Positions 43,819 to 53,435 of a DNA stretch of 64,000 nt are shown here, piece after piece. The notes below the pieces were generated by a model, which ran no database searches, had not been told where the DNA came from, and was given only the letters and a program-made list of their open reading frames with translations. Within the stretch, counting starts at the first letter, position 1. Every line of letters starts with the position of its first letter. The stretch is taken from NCBI GenBank assembly GCA_003221895.1, contig QHUJ01000120.1:1-64000 (forward strand). Reading direction: 5' to 3'. The position numbers and the translations under genes were made by a program. The stretch is from Gemmatimonadota bacterium (lineage in GTDB: Bacteria > Gemmatimonadota > Gemmatimonadetes > Gemmatimonadales > GWC2-71-9).

Positions 43819-46295
43819 GCCTTCGAGCCGGAGAGTGCCCTGAATGCGAGGCGCTCCTTGTCCGGAGCGACGTCCACTTCGATCTCGTCGCCCTTGGCGA
43901 AATCTCCGACGAGGATCTTCTCCGACAGCGGGTCCTCGACGTACTTCTGAATGGCGCGCTTCAGCGGCCGCGCGCCGAAATGTTCGTCGTAGCCGTGGTC
44001 CACCAGGAAATCGGTGGCGCCCTGGGTGAGTCGCAGCGTCAGCTCTTCTTCGCCAAGCCGCTTCTGCACGTCGCGCGCCAGGATGCCGACGATCAGCGCG
44101 ATGTGCTCCCGGTTCAGCGCGTGGAACACGATCACGTCGTCCAGCCGGTTCAGGAATTCCGGATTGAAGACCTTGTTGATTTCCTCTTTCACCTTCTCGG
44201 ACATCCGGTCGAACTCGGTGCGCGCATCCGGTTGCCCGAAGCCCAGCGTCTTGCCCTTCGCCACGTCGCGCGCGCCCACGTTCGACGTCATGATCACGAC
44301 CGTGTTCTTGAAATCGATCATGCGGCCGTAGTTGTCGGTCAGATGGCCTTCATCCAGCACCTGCAGCAGGATGTTGAACACGTCGGGATGCGCCTTCTCG
44401 ATTTCGTCGAGCAGCACGACCGAGTACGGTTTGCGCCGCACGGCCTTGGTGAGCGTGCCGGAATCCTCGTAGCCCACATAACCCGGGGGCGCGCCGATCA
44501 GCCGGCTCACGGAGAACTTCTCCATGTACTCCGACATGTCGACGCGAATCAGGGCGTTGGCATCCGCGAACAGGAACCGCGCCAGGGCCCGCGCCAACTC
44601 GGTTTTGCCGACGCCGGTGGGGCCGCTGAAGATGAATGAGCCGATCGGCCGCTTCGGATCCTTGAGGCCGGCCCGGCTCCGCCGGATCGCGCGCGAGATC
44701 ACGTGGATTGCTTCGTTCTGGCCGACGACGCTCTCGTGGAGCTCGTCCTCCATCCGGAGGAGCCGGGCGGTCTCGGCCTCCTGCAGTCGCGTGACCGGGA
44801 TGCCGGTCCAGCGCGACACGATGAAGGCGACGCCTTCCTCGCTGATCGTGGGCCGGCGGGTCTGCCGCTCACGCTCCCACTCCTCCTGCTTACGGCGAAT
44901 CTCGGCCTGGAGCTCGCGCTCCGAATCGCGCAGCGACGCCGCCTTCTCGAAGTTCTGATCGCGCACGGCCGCTTCCTTGTCGCCGTTGATGCCTTCGAGC
45001 TTCTCCTTCAGCTCGGCGACCTCGGGCGGCGGCACCTGGGCGGCGAGCCGCGCGCGCGCGCCGGCTTCGTCGATCACATCGATCGCCTTGTCGGGCAGGA
45101 ACCGGTCGGTGATGTAGCGCTCCGACAGCTTCGCCGCTTCGATCAGCGTCTCATCGGGAATCACGACGCGGTGATGGTCCTCATACCGCTTCCGCAGTCC
45201 CTTGAGGATCTCGATCGTCTCGTCGATGGTCGGCGGATCGACGATCACCGTCTGGAAGCGCCGCTCCAGCGCGCCATCCTTCTCGATGTATTTGCGGTAT
45301 TCGTTCAACGTCGACGCGCCGACGCACTGCAGCTCGCCGCGCGCCAGCGCGGGCTTCAGCATGTTGGACGCGTCCACTGCGCCCTCGGCCGCGCCTGCCC
45401 CGACCAGCGTGTGCAGCTCGTCGATGAACAGGATGATGTTCTTGTTTTGCGCGATCTCGTTGATGACCGCCTTGAGCCGCTCTTCGAACTGGCCGCGATA
45501 CTTCGTGCCCGCGATGACGGCCGCCATGTCGAGCGACAACACGCGGTGATCCTTGAGCGCGTCGGGGCACTGCCCGCTCGAGATCAGTTGGGCCAGGCCT
45601 TCGACGATCGCCGTCTTGCCGACGCCGGGCTCGCCGATGAGCACGGGATTGTTTTTCTTGCGGCGCGACAGAATCTCCATCACGCGCTCGATTTCCTTCT
45701 GCCGCCCGATCGTCGGATCGAGCGCGCCTTCTGCCGCAAGCTGCGTCAGGTCGCGGCAGAAATGGTCGAGCGCGGGCGTCTTGGATTTCTTTTCGCTCTT
45801 GGGCGGCGTGGGCTGCGCGCCGGTGCCGCCACCAGCCGGCGTCGCCGGCATCTCGCTGCCCAGCAGCCGCAGCGTCTCGGCGCGCGCCTGTTCGAGGTTC
45901 ACCCCGGCGTCGGTCAGTACCTGCGCCGCGATGCCCTTCTCTTCACGCAGCAAGCCGAGCAGCAGGTGCTCGGTGCCGACGTAGGAGTGATTCAGCTCGC
46001 GCGCCTCGCTCATCGCCAGCTCGAGCACCTTCTTGGCGCGGGATGTATAGGGGAGGTCGGGACCGGCCGCGGCCGCGGCCTTTCCTTTCTTCACCGTCTC
46101 CTCGATCTTCTGCTGAATCTCCTCGAGGTCGACGTTGAGATTCGTTAAGACCGCCGCCGCGACGCCCTCACCTTCGCGGATCAAGCCGAGCAGGATGTGC
46201 TCGGTACCGACGTACTCGTGATGCAGGCGGGCCGCTTCTTCGCGAGCCATCTGCAGAACTTTCCGGACTCGATCCGTGAAATTGTAGCCGTTCAT
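43815..46295 (-). CDS. clpC: ClpC AAA+ unfoldase
   Basis: An 826-residue Clp ATPase. It has two N-terminal Clp repeats ([21 protein letters not shown] and [21 protein letters not shown]), Walker [16 protein letters not shown] near residue 217, a UVR-containing middle domain ([20 protein letters not shown]) and a second ATPase with [19 protein letters not shown] near 560. The UVR middle domain marks ClpC over ClpA or ClpB. With McsB and McsA directly upstream, it would degrade arginine-phosphorylated proteins together with ClpP, which is not in the window. Confidence 0.96.
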   Translation of the reverse strand: MNGYNFTDRVRKVLQMAREEAARLHHEYVGTEHILLGLIREGEGVAAAVLTNLNVDLEEIQQKIEETVKKGKAAAAAGPDLPYTSRAKKVLELAMSEARELNHSYVGTEHLLLGLLREEKGIAAQVLTDAGVNLEQARAETLRLLGSEMPATPAGGGTGAQPTPPKSEKKSKTPALDHFCRDLTQLAAEGALDPTIGRQKEIERVMEILSRRKKNNPVLIGEPGVGKTAIVEGLAQLISSGQCPDALKDHRVLSLDMAAVIAGTKYRGQFEERLKAVINEIAQNKNIILFIDELHTLVGAGAAEGAVDASNMLKPALARGELQCVGASTLNEYRKYIEKDGALERRFQTVIVDPPTIDETIEILKGLRKRYEDHHRVVIPDETLIEAAKLSERYITDRFLPDKAIDVIDEAGARARLAAQVPPPEVAELKEKLEGINGDKEAAVRDQNFEKAASLRDSERELQAEIRRKQEEWERERQTRRPTISEEGVAFIVSRWTGIPVTRLQEAETARLLRMEDELHESVVGQNEAIHVISRAIRRSRAGLKDPKRPIGSFIFSGPTGVGKTELARALARFLFADANALIRVDMSEYMEKFSVSRLIGAPPGYVGYEDSGTLTKAVRRKPYSVVLLDEIEKAHPDVFNILLQVLDEGHLTDNYGRMIDFKNTVVIMTSNVGARDVAKGKTLGFGQPDARTEFDRMSEKVKEEINKVFNPEFLNRLDDVIVFHALNREHIALIVGILARDVQKRLGEEELTLRLTQGATDFLVDHGYDEHFGARPLKRAIQKYVEDPLSEKILVGDFAKGDEIEVDVAPDKERLAFRALSGSKA

Positions 46296-47374
46296 CGGGG
46301 CTCCACATTCGGTTCGTCTTCAAGCAAGCGCCGCACAAACGCCGCGCGCACCGTCGGCAGTTCGCGGTCGCCGGTAGACCGGTCGTCCATGGCTGCCAGG
46401 TGCGCGAGCTGGGTATAGATCAGCAGCTTGTTGAGCGTATATACCCCGGGTCCCGGCAGCAGCTTCAGCCCAACGCCCAACCGCACACCGCTCAACAGAT
46501 TCATCGTCTCTTCAAACGTCAACCGGCGCGCGTGTTTCAGCAAACCGTATGCGCGCCATGTCTTATCCTCGACTTCCTCAGGTGCCGTTCGCAACAGCAC
46601 GTCCCGTGCCTGCTCTTCGTATTCGACGACTTGCCGGACGATCTTCCCGAGGTGATCGATGAGCTCGTCTTCAGTCTTCCCCAAGGTTGTTTGGTTGGAC
46701 AACTGGAAGAAATTTCCGACGACTTCACTGCCTTCCCCGTACAGGCCCCGAAACGTCAATCCCACCTGCGAGAGGCCTTGCAGAACTTTGTTGATTTCCT
46801 TGGTCAAAACAAGGCCCGGCAAATGGATAAGAACGCTGGCCCTGAGACCGGTTCCTGCATTCGTGGGACAAGACGTAAGATAGCCAAATTCAGGGTGAAA
46901 GGCGAAAGGAATCAGCGTGCCGAGTTCGGCATCTACCGATTCCACCGCGGCATAGGCGTCCTCCAAATCGAATCCCGACCACATGCCGTGCAGCCGCAGA
47001 TGATCCTCTTCGTTCACCATCACCCCAACCTGATCCTGCACCAACAGCGCCGCGCCCGGTCGAGGCGGCGATTCGCGCTCCAAGCCCGCTAACTCCTTAC
47101 TGATGAGATGGCGCTCGTGCAGCAGTTGCCGCTCGGGACGCTCCATCTCGTCGAGATGGAATGCGACGGCCGACGACAAGTGGTCGGAGGCGGCGGCGGC
47201 TTCCTGCACACGGTCCAGCACGGCTTTCCGGTCGGTATCCTTCGCCCGCTGGCTGAACGGGATCCCCCGCACGTTGCGGGCAAGCCGGATGCGGGTGGAC
47301 AGGACGATCGTCGATTTCGGCCCCGATGCGTCCAGCCAGCGCATCCCGCCATCGGGTAGCAGTGTCAGGTCCAT
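46292..47374 (-). CDS. mcsB: Protein-arginine kinase McsB
   Basis: A 360-residue ATP:guanido phosphotransferase that phosphorylates arginine in proteins to mark them for ClpCP. The N-terminal STRIRLARNVRGIPF binds ATP phosphates. The catalytic cysteine lies in LTSCPTNAGTGLRASVLIHLP near residue 168, and RLGVGLKLLPG is near the C-terminus. It starts in a TAATG overlap with mcsA and overlaps clpC by 4 bp. The order mcsA-mcsB-clpC is that of Firmicutes, without ctsR. Confidence 0.95.
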   Translation of the reverse strand: MDLTLLPDGGMRWLDASGPKSTIVLSTRIRLARNVRGIPFSQRAKDTDRKAVLDRVQEAAAASDHLSSAVAFHLDEMERPERQLLHERHLISKELAGLERESPPRPGAALLVQDQVGVMVNEEDHLRLHGMWSGFDLEDAYAAVESVDAELGTLIPFAFHPEFGYLTSCPTNAGTGLRASVLIHLPGLVLTKEINKVLQGLSQVGLTFRGLYGEGSEVVGNFFQLSNQTTLGKTEDELIDHLGKIVRQVVEYEEQARDVLLRTAPEEVEDKTWRAYGLLKHARRLTFEETMNLLSGVRLGVGLKLLPGPGVYTLNKLLIYTQLAHLAAMDDRSTGDRELPTVRAAFVRRLLEDEPNVEPR

Positions 47375-47871
47375 TACTCGAGTACCCGGATGCGATCGCG
47401 CAGCTCAGCCGCGAGCTCGAAGTTCTCGCCTTCCACCGCCCGCCGCAGCTGCGCCTTCAGCTCGAGCAGGCGGCTGCGGGGATCGGCTGCCCCCTCCAGG
47501 TCGCCCGGCGCATCGTAGCGCTCCCCGACGTGCTGGCTCGAGCCGTGGAGCCGGCGGAGCAGATCACGCAAGTGCGCGTCGAATGTGGCGTAGCACTGAT
47601 CGCAGCCCAGGCGGCCGGAGTCGCGGAAGTCGCGCAGCGTACTGCCGCACGACGCGCAACGCACGCCATCGGCCGGCGTGGGGACGAGGGCGCCTCCCTT
47701 CCCCAACGCCGTCAGGAATCCGCCGAGCGGCGTCTTGAGGACGGCGCCACCGGTTTCGACACCCTTCAGCTGGGCACACTGCTCGCAGAGATGGAGGGTG
47801 ACTTTGGAGTCATGCTCCACCTGCGTGAGGTTGATGATCGCGTCGCGCTCCTTGCAGTTATCGCACAGCAT
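47374..47871 (-). CDS. mcsA: McsA, zinc-binding activator of McsB
   Basis: A 165-residue protein. Four CxxC pairs (CDNC near 3-6, CEQC near 29-32, CASC near 72-75 and CDQC near 90-93) bind zinc, and a C-terminal UVR motif reads RRAVEGENFELAAELRDRIRVLE. It activates McsB and adapts substrates to ClpC. ATG 47871 is chosen because it overlaps the lolD stop as TGATG and begins directly with the first CxxC. Confidence 0.92.
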   Translation of the reverse strand: MLCDNCKERDAIINLTQVEHDSKVTLHLCEQCAQLKGVETGGAVLKTPLGGFLTALGKGGALVPTPADGVRCASCGSTLRDFRDSGRLGCDQCYATFDAHLRDLLRRLHGSSQHVGERYDAPGDLEGAADPRSRLLELKAQLRRAVEGENFELAAELRDRIRVLE

Positions 47872-48572
47872 CAGGGTATCGCATCGACCGAGCTCACCAC
47901 CGTGAGCCGGCCGTCCTCCAGGAGAAGCACCCGATCCGCCCGGCCGGCGAGCTGGCGATTGTGCGTGACCACGACGATCGCCGTCTCGTATTCCCGAGCC
48001 AGGCGGAAGAAGATCTCGTGCAACCGTTCGGCATTCGCGTGGTCGAGGTTGCCCGACGGCTCGTCGGCCAGCACGACGTTGGGATCGTGGACCAGCGCGC
48101 GCGCCACCGCGCACCGCTGCTGTTCGCCGCCGGACAGTTCGGCCGGCCGATGGCTCATCCGCCCCGCCAGACCCACGTCGGACAGCACCTCTTCGGCCCG
48201 CGAGCGAGCCTGGCGGGGCGACGTACCGCCGATCAGGAGTGGCATCATCACATTCTCGACCGCTGAAAACTCACGCAGCAGGTGGTGAAACTGGAACACA
48301 AATCCCAGCTTCCGGTTCCGAAGTTCCGCGGCGCCGCCCGCATCCTGATCGGCATAGCGAGAGCCGTCCAGCCAAATATCACCGCCGGTCGGCGTATCCA
48401 GCGCACCCAGCAAATGCAGCAACGTGCTTTTTCCCGCTCCCGACGACCCGACGATGGCGACGAACTCGCCGCGTCGCACTTCCATGTCCACGCCGCGCAG
48501 CACCTCGAGCGGCTGCCCATCGCCTCCCGCGAAGACCTTGCGGACACTGCGAGCCACGAGCAGCGCGTTCAT
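47871..48572 (-). CDS. lolD: Lipoprotein-releasing ABC transporter ATPase
   Basis: A 233-residue ABC ATPase of the LolD/MacB type. Walker A is VGSSGAGKSTLLHLLGALD, the signature is LSGGEQQRCAVARALVHDP and Walker B is VVLADEPSGNLD. It powers extraction of lipoproteins from the inner membrane for transport to the outer membrane. It overlaps the permease gene by 4 bp. A macrolide-type exporter is less likely given the permease partner. Confidence 0.9.
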   Translation of the reverse strand: MNALLVARSVRKVFAGGDGQPLEVLRGVDMEVRRGEFVAIVGSSGAGKSTLLHLLGALDTPTGGDIWLDGSRYADQDAGGAAELRNRKLGFVFQFHHLLREFSAVENVMMPLLIGGTSPRQARSRAEEVLSDVGLAGRMSHRPAELSGGEQQRCAVARALVHDPNVVLADEPSGNLDHANAERLHEIFFRLAREYETAIVVVTHNRQLAGRADRVLLLEDGRLTVVSSVDAIP

Positions 48573-49909
48573 TCGTATCGAATCGCGGCCACCGGATCGA
48601 GCCGGGCGGCCTGCATACTGGGGTACAGCGGCGCCAGGGTGGCGATGACCAGACTCGCAGCGATGACCGCCAGGGCATCGAGAGGATTCGTCAGCACCGG
48701 CAGATGATCGATGAAGTAGATCGACGGATCGATGGGGATCAGGTGACCGCGATTGACGCTCGACCCCACGATCAGGCCCAACACCGTGCCGAGGGCCGTA
48801 CCCGTAAGGCCGATGAACACGCCCTGGATGAGGAAGACGCGCCGAATCCGGTTGCGCGCCATCCCCATCGCCAGGAGGATGCCGATCTCGCGCGTTTTGT
48901 CGCGCACGACCATGGTCAGCGTCCCCACGACATTGAAGGCAGCCACGACACAGATCAGGAACACGACGAGCCCCATCGCGAGCTTCTCGAGCTTGAGCGC
49001 CGAAAAGAGCGAGCGGTTTTGCAGCTGCCAGTCGAGCGCGCGATACGGATATCCGAGCTGGCTCTCGAGCTGCTGCCCGAAGGCGTTCGCCTGCTCGGGA
49101 TTGGCGAGCCGCACCTCGAGCCCAGTGACCGCATTGGCGAGCCCGGCGAAGTCCTGCGCGTTTTCACGCCGCATGACGACGTAGCTGTTGTCGTAATCGT
49201 ACATCCCCGTTTCGAACAGACCCGTCACCTCGTAGCGGCGATACTTCGGGACGAACGCGCCAAGGCTGCGGTTGAACTGCGAGCCGGCCGGCGCGACCAT
49301 GGTCACGATCTCACCAGGATAGGCCGAGAGCTTGGTGGCGAGCCGGGTCCCGATCGCAATGCCGCCTTCCACGCCCGGCTGCGTCGTGTGGAACGTCAGG
49401 TCGCCCTTTGTGAAGTAATGCGGCAGACTCGTTACGGCGCGCGTGCCCGTATCGGCTTCGACGCCGATCACCGCCACTCCCTCGGCGTAATCGTGCCCCG
49501 CGGAGATGAGGCCCTGCGTCAGCACGAACGGCGCGGCGGCCACCACCCCCGGGGTGCGCTGCACTTTGCCGAGCACGGTGCCCCAATCGTCGAGCCGCAG
49601 CCCCTCGCCATAGGTGAGGACGCGGAGATGGGGATTCACGACGAGAATTTTCTCGCGCAGGTCGTTCTGCATCCCGTTCATGACGCCGAGCACGATCACC
49701 AGAGCCATGACGCCGACGGTCACGCCGCCCACCGCGATCACCGTAATTAAGGAAAGGAGACGCGACGACCGGCGGCTGCGCAGGTAGCGCATCGCGACGC
49801 GCAGATCGAGCCAATTCGGCCAGTTGGCGGCCAGCACCACGAGCGCCCCGATCGTCGCGATCACGAACAGGGCCTTGAGGATGTCGAGGACCGTGATGGA
49901 AATCGTCAT
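48569..49909 (-). CDS. lolC: Lipoprotein-releasing ABC transporter permease (LolC/LolE type)
   Basis: A 446-residue permease with one membrane segment near the N-terminus and a large periplasmic domain, followed by three segments of an FtsX-like domain. The N-terminal block VAMRYLRSRRSSRLLSLITVIAVGGVTVGVMALVIVLGVMNGMQ is typical of LolC/E. The C-terminal EIGILLAMGMARNRIRRVFLIQGVFIGLTGT is the FtsX motif. One permease gene is present, so a homodimer (LolF-like) is likely. Confidence 0.9.
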   Translation of the reverse strand: MTISITVLDILKALFVIATIGALVVLAANWPNWLDLRVAMRYLRSRRSSRLLSLITVIAVGGVTVGVMALVIVLGVMNGMQNDLREKILVVNPHLRVLTYGEGLRLDDWGTVLGKVQRTPGVVAAAPFVLTQGLISAGHDYAEGVAVIGVEADTGTRAVTSLPHYFTKGDLTFHTTQPGVEGGIAIGTRLATKLSAYPGEIVTMVAPAGSQFNRSLGAFVPKYRRYEVTGLFETGMYDYDNSYVVMRRENAQDFAGLANAVTGLEVRLANPEQANAFGQQLESQLGYPYRALDWQLQNRSLFSALKLEKLAMGLVVFLICVVAAFNVVGTLTMVVRDKTREIGILLAMGMARNRIRRVFLIQGVFIGLTGTALGTVLGLIVGSSVNRGHLIPIDPSIYFIDHLPVLTNPLDALAVIAASLVIATLAPLYPSMQAARLDPVAAIRYE

Positions 49910-51387
49910 TCGGGCCGCAGCATCGGAAAGAGAATCACATCACGAATGTTCGTCTGGTCGGCGAGAATCATGGTCAACCGGTCGACGCCCAGGCCGACGC
50001 CGCCCGCGGGCGGCATGCCGTACTCCAGCGCGCGCAGGTAGTCCTCGTCCAGCTGCTGTGCGTCGGTGTCGCCCGCTGCGCGGAAGGCCGCTTGCTGCTC
50101 GAAGCGGCGCCGCTGCTCGTCGGGGTCGTTGAGCTCGCTGAACGCATTGGCGAGCTCGCGGTGCTGCACGAACAGCTCCCACCGCTCGACCTTGGTCGGA
50201 TCACCGCGCTTCGGCTTCGCGAGCGGCGAGAGCGCCACGGGATAGTCGAAGACGAACGTCGGCTGCACCAGCTTCGGCTCGACGCAGGTCTTGAAGACCT
50301 CATCGACGAGCTTCGGCCCGCTGAGCGCAGCGATCTCGTCTGGCGGTGCATTGTGGCGCTTCAGCACGGCCCGCAGCTCGGCGTCGCTGGTGTGGGCGAG
50401 ATCGACGCCGGCGTGCTCGCGCACGAGCGCGTAATAGTCCTTGCGCGCGAACGGCCGCTCGAACGAGAGCGTCGCGCCGTGGCGCTCCAGCACGCTGCTC
50501 TTGAACAAGTCGAGCACGAGACCCGACAGCATTTCTTCCGTCAGTTGGGCCATGTCGTTGTAGTCTGCGTACGCCTGATACCACTCCGCCATCGTGAACT
50601 CAGGATTGTGAAAGCGCGACAATCCTTCGTTGCGAAAGTCGTGGCCGATCTCGTACACCTTCTCGAGACCGCCCACGATACAGCGCTTCAGGTACAGCTC
50701 ATCCGCGATGCGGAGATAAAACGTGGCGTCGAGGGCCTCGTAATGCGTCTGGAACGGCGATGCCGTCGCGCCGCCGTACAGCGGCTGCAACACCGGCGTC
50801 TCTACTTCCAAGTACCCCTTGCCGTCGAGGAACGCCCGAATCCCTTGGACAATCCGGGTGCGCAGCCGGAACAGTTCCCGCACCTCGGCATGCACCGCCA
50901 GATCGGCGTACCGCTGCCGGTAGCGTAACTCCGGGTCGGTCAGTTCGCCGTGTTTTACGCCACTCGCGTCTTCCTTGCCGAGCGGCAGCGGCCGGAGTGC
51001 CTTGGCCAGCAAGGTACAGCGGCCGACGCGCACGGTGATTTCGCCCGTTCGGGTCTTCATCAGGCGCCCCTCGACCCCGATGTGATCCCCCAGGTCGAGC
51101 AGCTCGATCAGGCCGTAGAGATCCGTCCCCAGCTCATCGCCCTTGAAGTAAAGCTGGATCCTGCCGCTCGCGTCCTCCAGGTGCGCGAAGGTGGTTTTGC
51201 CGTGAGGCCGCAGCGCCACCAGGCGACCCGCCAGGCGGTACTGCGTGTGGTCGTTGTCATCCCGATACGCCCCGAGCGCCTGCTTGGCGGTGGCGCTGCG
51301 CTCAAAGCGGTACGCGAACGGGGCGACACCTCGCTCGATCAGCTCCTTCAGCTTCTCGCGGCGCGCGGCTTCGACGAAACCGGTCAT
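49906..51387 (-). CDS. lysS: Lysyl-tRNA synthetase, class II
   Basis: A 493-residue aminoacyl-tRNA synthetase. It has an N-terminal OB fold (YRLAGRLVALRPHGKTTFAHLEDASGRIQLY) and class II motif 2 at HDFRNEGLSRFHNPEFTMAEWYQAYADY. Motif 3 is GMPPAGGVGLGVDRLTMILAD near the C-terminus. ATG 51387 overlaps the prfB stop as TAATG; the frame is open further upstream only as a shadow of prfB. Confidence 0.96.
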   Translation of the reverse strand: MTGFVEAARREKLKELIERGVAPFAYRFERSATAKQALGAYRDDNDHTQYRLAGRLVALRPHGKTTFAHLEDASGRIQLYFKGDELGTDLYGLIELLDLGDHIGVEGRLMKTRTGEITVRVGRCTLLAKALRPLPLGKEDASGVKHGELTDPELRYRQRYADLAVHAEVRELFRLRTRIVQGIRAFLDGKGYLEVETPVLQPLYGGATASPFQTHYEALDATFYLRIADELYLKRCIVGGLEKVYEIGHDFRNEGLSRFHNPEFTMAEWYQAYADYNDMAQLTEEMLSGLVLDLFKSSVLERHGATLSFERPFARKDYYALVREHAGVDLAHTSDAELRAVLKRHNAPPDEIAALSGPKLVDEVFKTCVEPKLVQPTFVFDYPVALSPLAKPKRGDPTKVERWELFVQHRELANAFSELNDPDEQRRRFEQQAAFRAAGDTDAQQLDEDYLRALEYGMPPAGGVGLGVDRLTMILADQTNIRDVILFPMLRPE

Positions 51388-52494
51388 TACGCGGCCTTGC
51401 TTCCGAAGCGCTTGAGGAACGCTTCGATGAAGGGGTCGAGATCGCCGTCCATCACCTTCTGCACGTCGCTCACCTTCAGCTCGGTGCGGTGATCGTTCAC
51501 CATGGTGTAGGGCTGGAACACGTACGACCGAATCTGGTTGCCCCACGCGATGTCCGTCTTCTGCTTGTCCACTTCCGCCTTCTTGGCTTCGCGCTCGGCG
51601 ACCGCGCGCTCGTACAGCCGCGCCTTCAGCATTTTCATGGCCGTCGCCTTGTTCTTGCCCTGGCTGCGCTCCTGCTGGCACGATACGACAATCCCCGTCG
51701 GCAAGTGTGTGATCCGCACCGCAGACGATGTCTTGTTGACATGTTGCCCGCCCTTGCCGGACGCCCGAAACACGTCGATCCGCAGATCATCGTCCTTGAT
51801 CTCGATCTCGATCTCGTCGTCGACTTCGGGATAGACGAAGACCGACGCGAACGAGGTGTGCCGGCGTGACTGCGAGTCGAACGGCGAGATCCGCACCAGG
51901 CGATGGACGCCCTTCTCCGCCCTCAGGAGGCCAAAGGCGTATTGGCCGCGAATCTCGATCTCGGCAGATTTGATGCCCGCCTCTTCACCCGGGAGGATGT
52001 CGAGCACGTTCACGGCAAAGCCATGCCGCTCCGCCCAGCGCGTGTACATGCGGACCAGCATTTCGGCCCAGTCCTGTGACTCGGTACCGCCAGCACCCGG
52101 ATGAATGGTGAGCAGCGCATCGCGCGCATCATCCGGTCCCTGCAACATGGTCTGCATCTCGAGCGACTCGAGCCGGCCGGCGATTTCATCCGCCTCGGTC
52201 TCGAGCGAGCGTTGCATGGCGAGATCGACGTGGGATTCGGCTTCCAGCAGCTCGTTGAGCTCTCGGCCCTCATCCACCCGCTTGCGCAGCGCGTGGTACG
52301 GCTCGAGCCACCCTTTCAGCGATTTGACTTCGGCGACGGTCCGGCGGGCGCGCTCCGAGTCGGCCCATAACGTTCCGTCGGCCATCTTGTGCTCCAGCTC
52401 CGCGAAGCGCCCAGCTTTCCCCTCCACGTCAAAGAAAGCCCCGGAGCTCGGTGAGGCGACGATCGAAATCGGCAAAACGATCAGTGAGAGTCAT
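51387..52494 (-). CDS. prfB: Peptide chain release factor 2, with programmed +1 frameshift
   Basis: RF2 is read in two frames. The first starts at ATG 52494 and gives 21 residues (MTLTDRFADFDRRLTELRGF then L), ending in TGA 52431-52429. The second continues from GAC (DVEGKAGRFAELEHK) to TAA 51389-51387. The full product has about 368 residues. The stop-recognition SPF (RISPFDSQSRRHTSF) and the catalytic GGQ (SGKGGQHVNKTSSAV) are intact. RF2 recognises UGA and UAA. The start overlaps the zinc-ribbon gene stop as ATGA. Calling only the second frame from an internal start near 52475 would miss the true N-terminus. Confidence 0.96.
52428..52434 (-). promoter_or_regulatory. prfB +1 frameshift site CTTTGAC
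   Basis: On the - strand CTT (52434-52432) is followed by TGA (52431-52429) and C, the classic slippery CUU-UGA-C. A G-rich CGGGG 6 bases upstream can act as the internal Shine-Dalgarno. Low RF2 lets the ribosome slip +1 and finish RF2, giving autoregulation. Confidence 0.95.
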
Positions 52495-53432
52495 GAGAAC
52501 AGCGTCTTCCCCCCTGCGAGAATTTCGTTCAGAGCCTCGGTCCAGTACGGCGTGCTCTGCGCCATCTCCTGGCCGACCTGCTCGACGTACTCCTGCCAGC
52601 TCTTGTCGATTTCATCCCTGAAGAGCTGGGGCAGCGTTCCGTCGCGAATGCCCTGCTGCCGCTTCTCAGGATGATAGACGAGCATGTCCGATATCAGGGC
52701 CCGCGCCAGGCGTCGTGCCTTCTGCTTCGGGTCCTGAACCATAAACGGATTCACCGGACGGAGCGGACCGGTGCTGCGCTTGCCGGGCGTGGGCGGGGGG
52801 GGCGGGGGGGCCGGAGCGGCCGCCGGAGTGGCTCTCGACCCCGCGGCCTGCGGCGGTGGTGGAGGGGGAGCGGGAGGCGGAGGCGGCGGCGATTGCAATC
52901 GTGGCGCGGGAATCGCTGACGCAACCGGCGGCACGGGAGCCGACGAGGGCGCCCGAGGCACGAACGGCGCCGGACGCGCGGGCGTGGCGGCGGTCGCTGC
53001 GGGCCTCGCGGCGAACGGGTTCCGGCTCGACGGGGGTGCCGCAGGCCTGGCCGGCGCTGCAGCGATGGACGGCGCTGTGGGTCGCGCCGCTGGTGGCGCT
53101 GCGGGTGTCGCGGGCCGGGCGATCGGCGACGGCGCAGAAGCCGGCGCCGCAGGAGCGGCTACGGGCGTCCGGGCTGTGAAGGGTGCCGGGGCTCGCGGGG
53201 CCGGCGCGGGTGGGGGGGGCGGCGGAGGCGGGGGTGGCGGCGACATCGCAGGCCGTGAAGATGCGGCCGCGGGCGCTGGAGTTGCAGGCGCCCCGTGCGC
53301 AGCCGCTGCTCCATCCACGCTGACAGCGAAGATGTTGCTGCACACGCTGCAGCGCGCGCGGATGCCACTCGCGGGGACCTTGGTCGGGTCAACGCGATAG
53401 ACCGTTTGGCACGATGGACAGTTGACGTTCAC
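52491..53432 (-). CDS. MJ0042-type zinc-ribbon protein with long Pro/Ala linker
   Basis: A 313-residue protein. An N-terminal zinc-ribbon has CPSC near residues 5-8 and CSVC near 28-31, of the MJ0042/zinc_ribbon_5 type. About 170 residues of Pro/Ala-rich, low-complexity linker follow. A folded C-terminal part of about 85 residues closes it (KQKARRLARALISDMLVYHP, YHPEKRQQGIRDGTLPQLFRDEI). The same build occurs in delta-proteobacterial motility/regulator proteins, but no function is established here. It lies 3 bp after the GGDEF-like gene, hinting at a regulatory pair. Confidence 0.75.
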   Translation of the reverse strand: MNVNCPSCQTVYRVDPTKVPASGIRARCSVCSNIFAVSVDGAAAAHGAPATPAPAAASSRPAMSPPPPPPPPPPPAPAPRAPAPFTARTPVAAPAAPASAPSPIARPATPAAPPAARPTAPSIAAAPARPAAPPSSRNPFAARPAATAATPARPAPFVPRAPSSAPVPPVASAIPAPRLQSPPPPPPAPPPPPPQAAGSRATPAAAPAPPPPPPTPGKRSTGPLRPVNPFMVQDPKQKARRLARALISDMLVYHPEKRQQGIRDGTLPQLFRDEIDKSWQEYVEQVGQEMAQSTPYWTEALNEILAGGKTLFS

Positions 53433-53435
53433 GCG

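Noticed and set aside
41917-43950. A 677-codon + strand frame opposite bamA
   Set aside because: bamA on the other strand has all POTRA and barrel features; the antisense frame is an effect of high GC and carries no domain.
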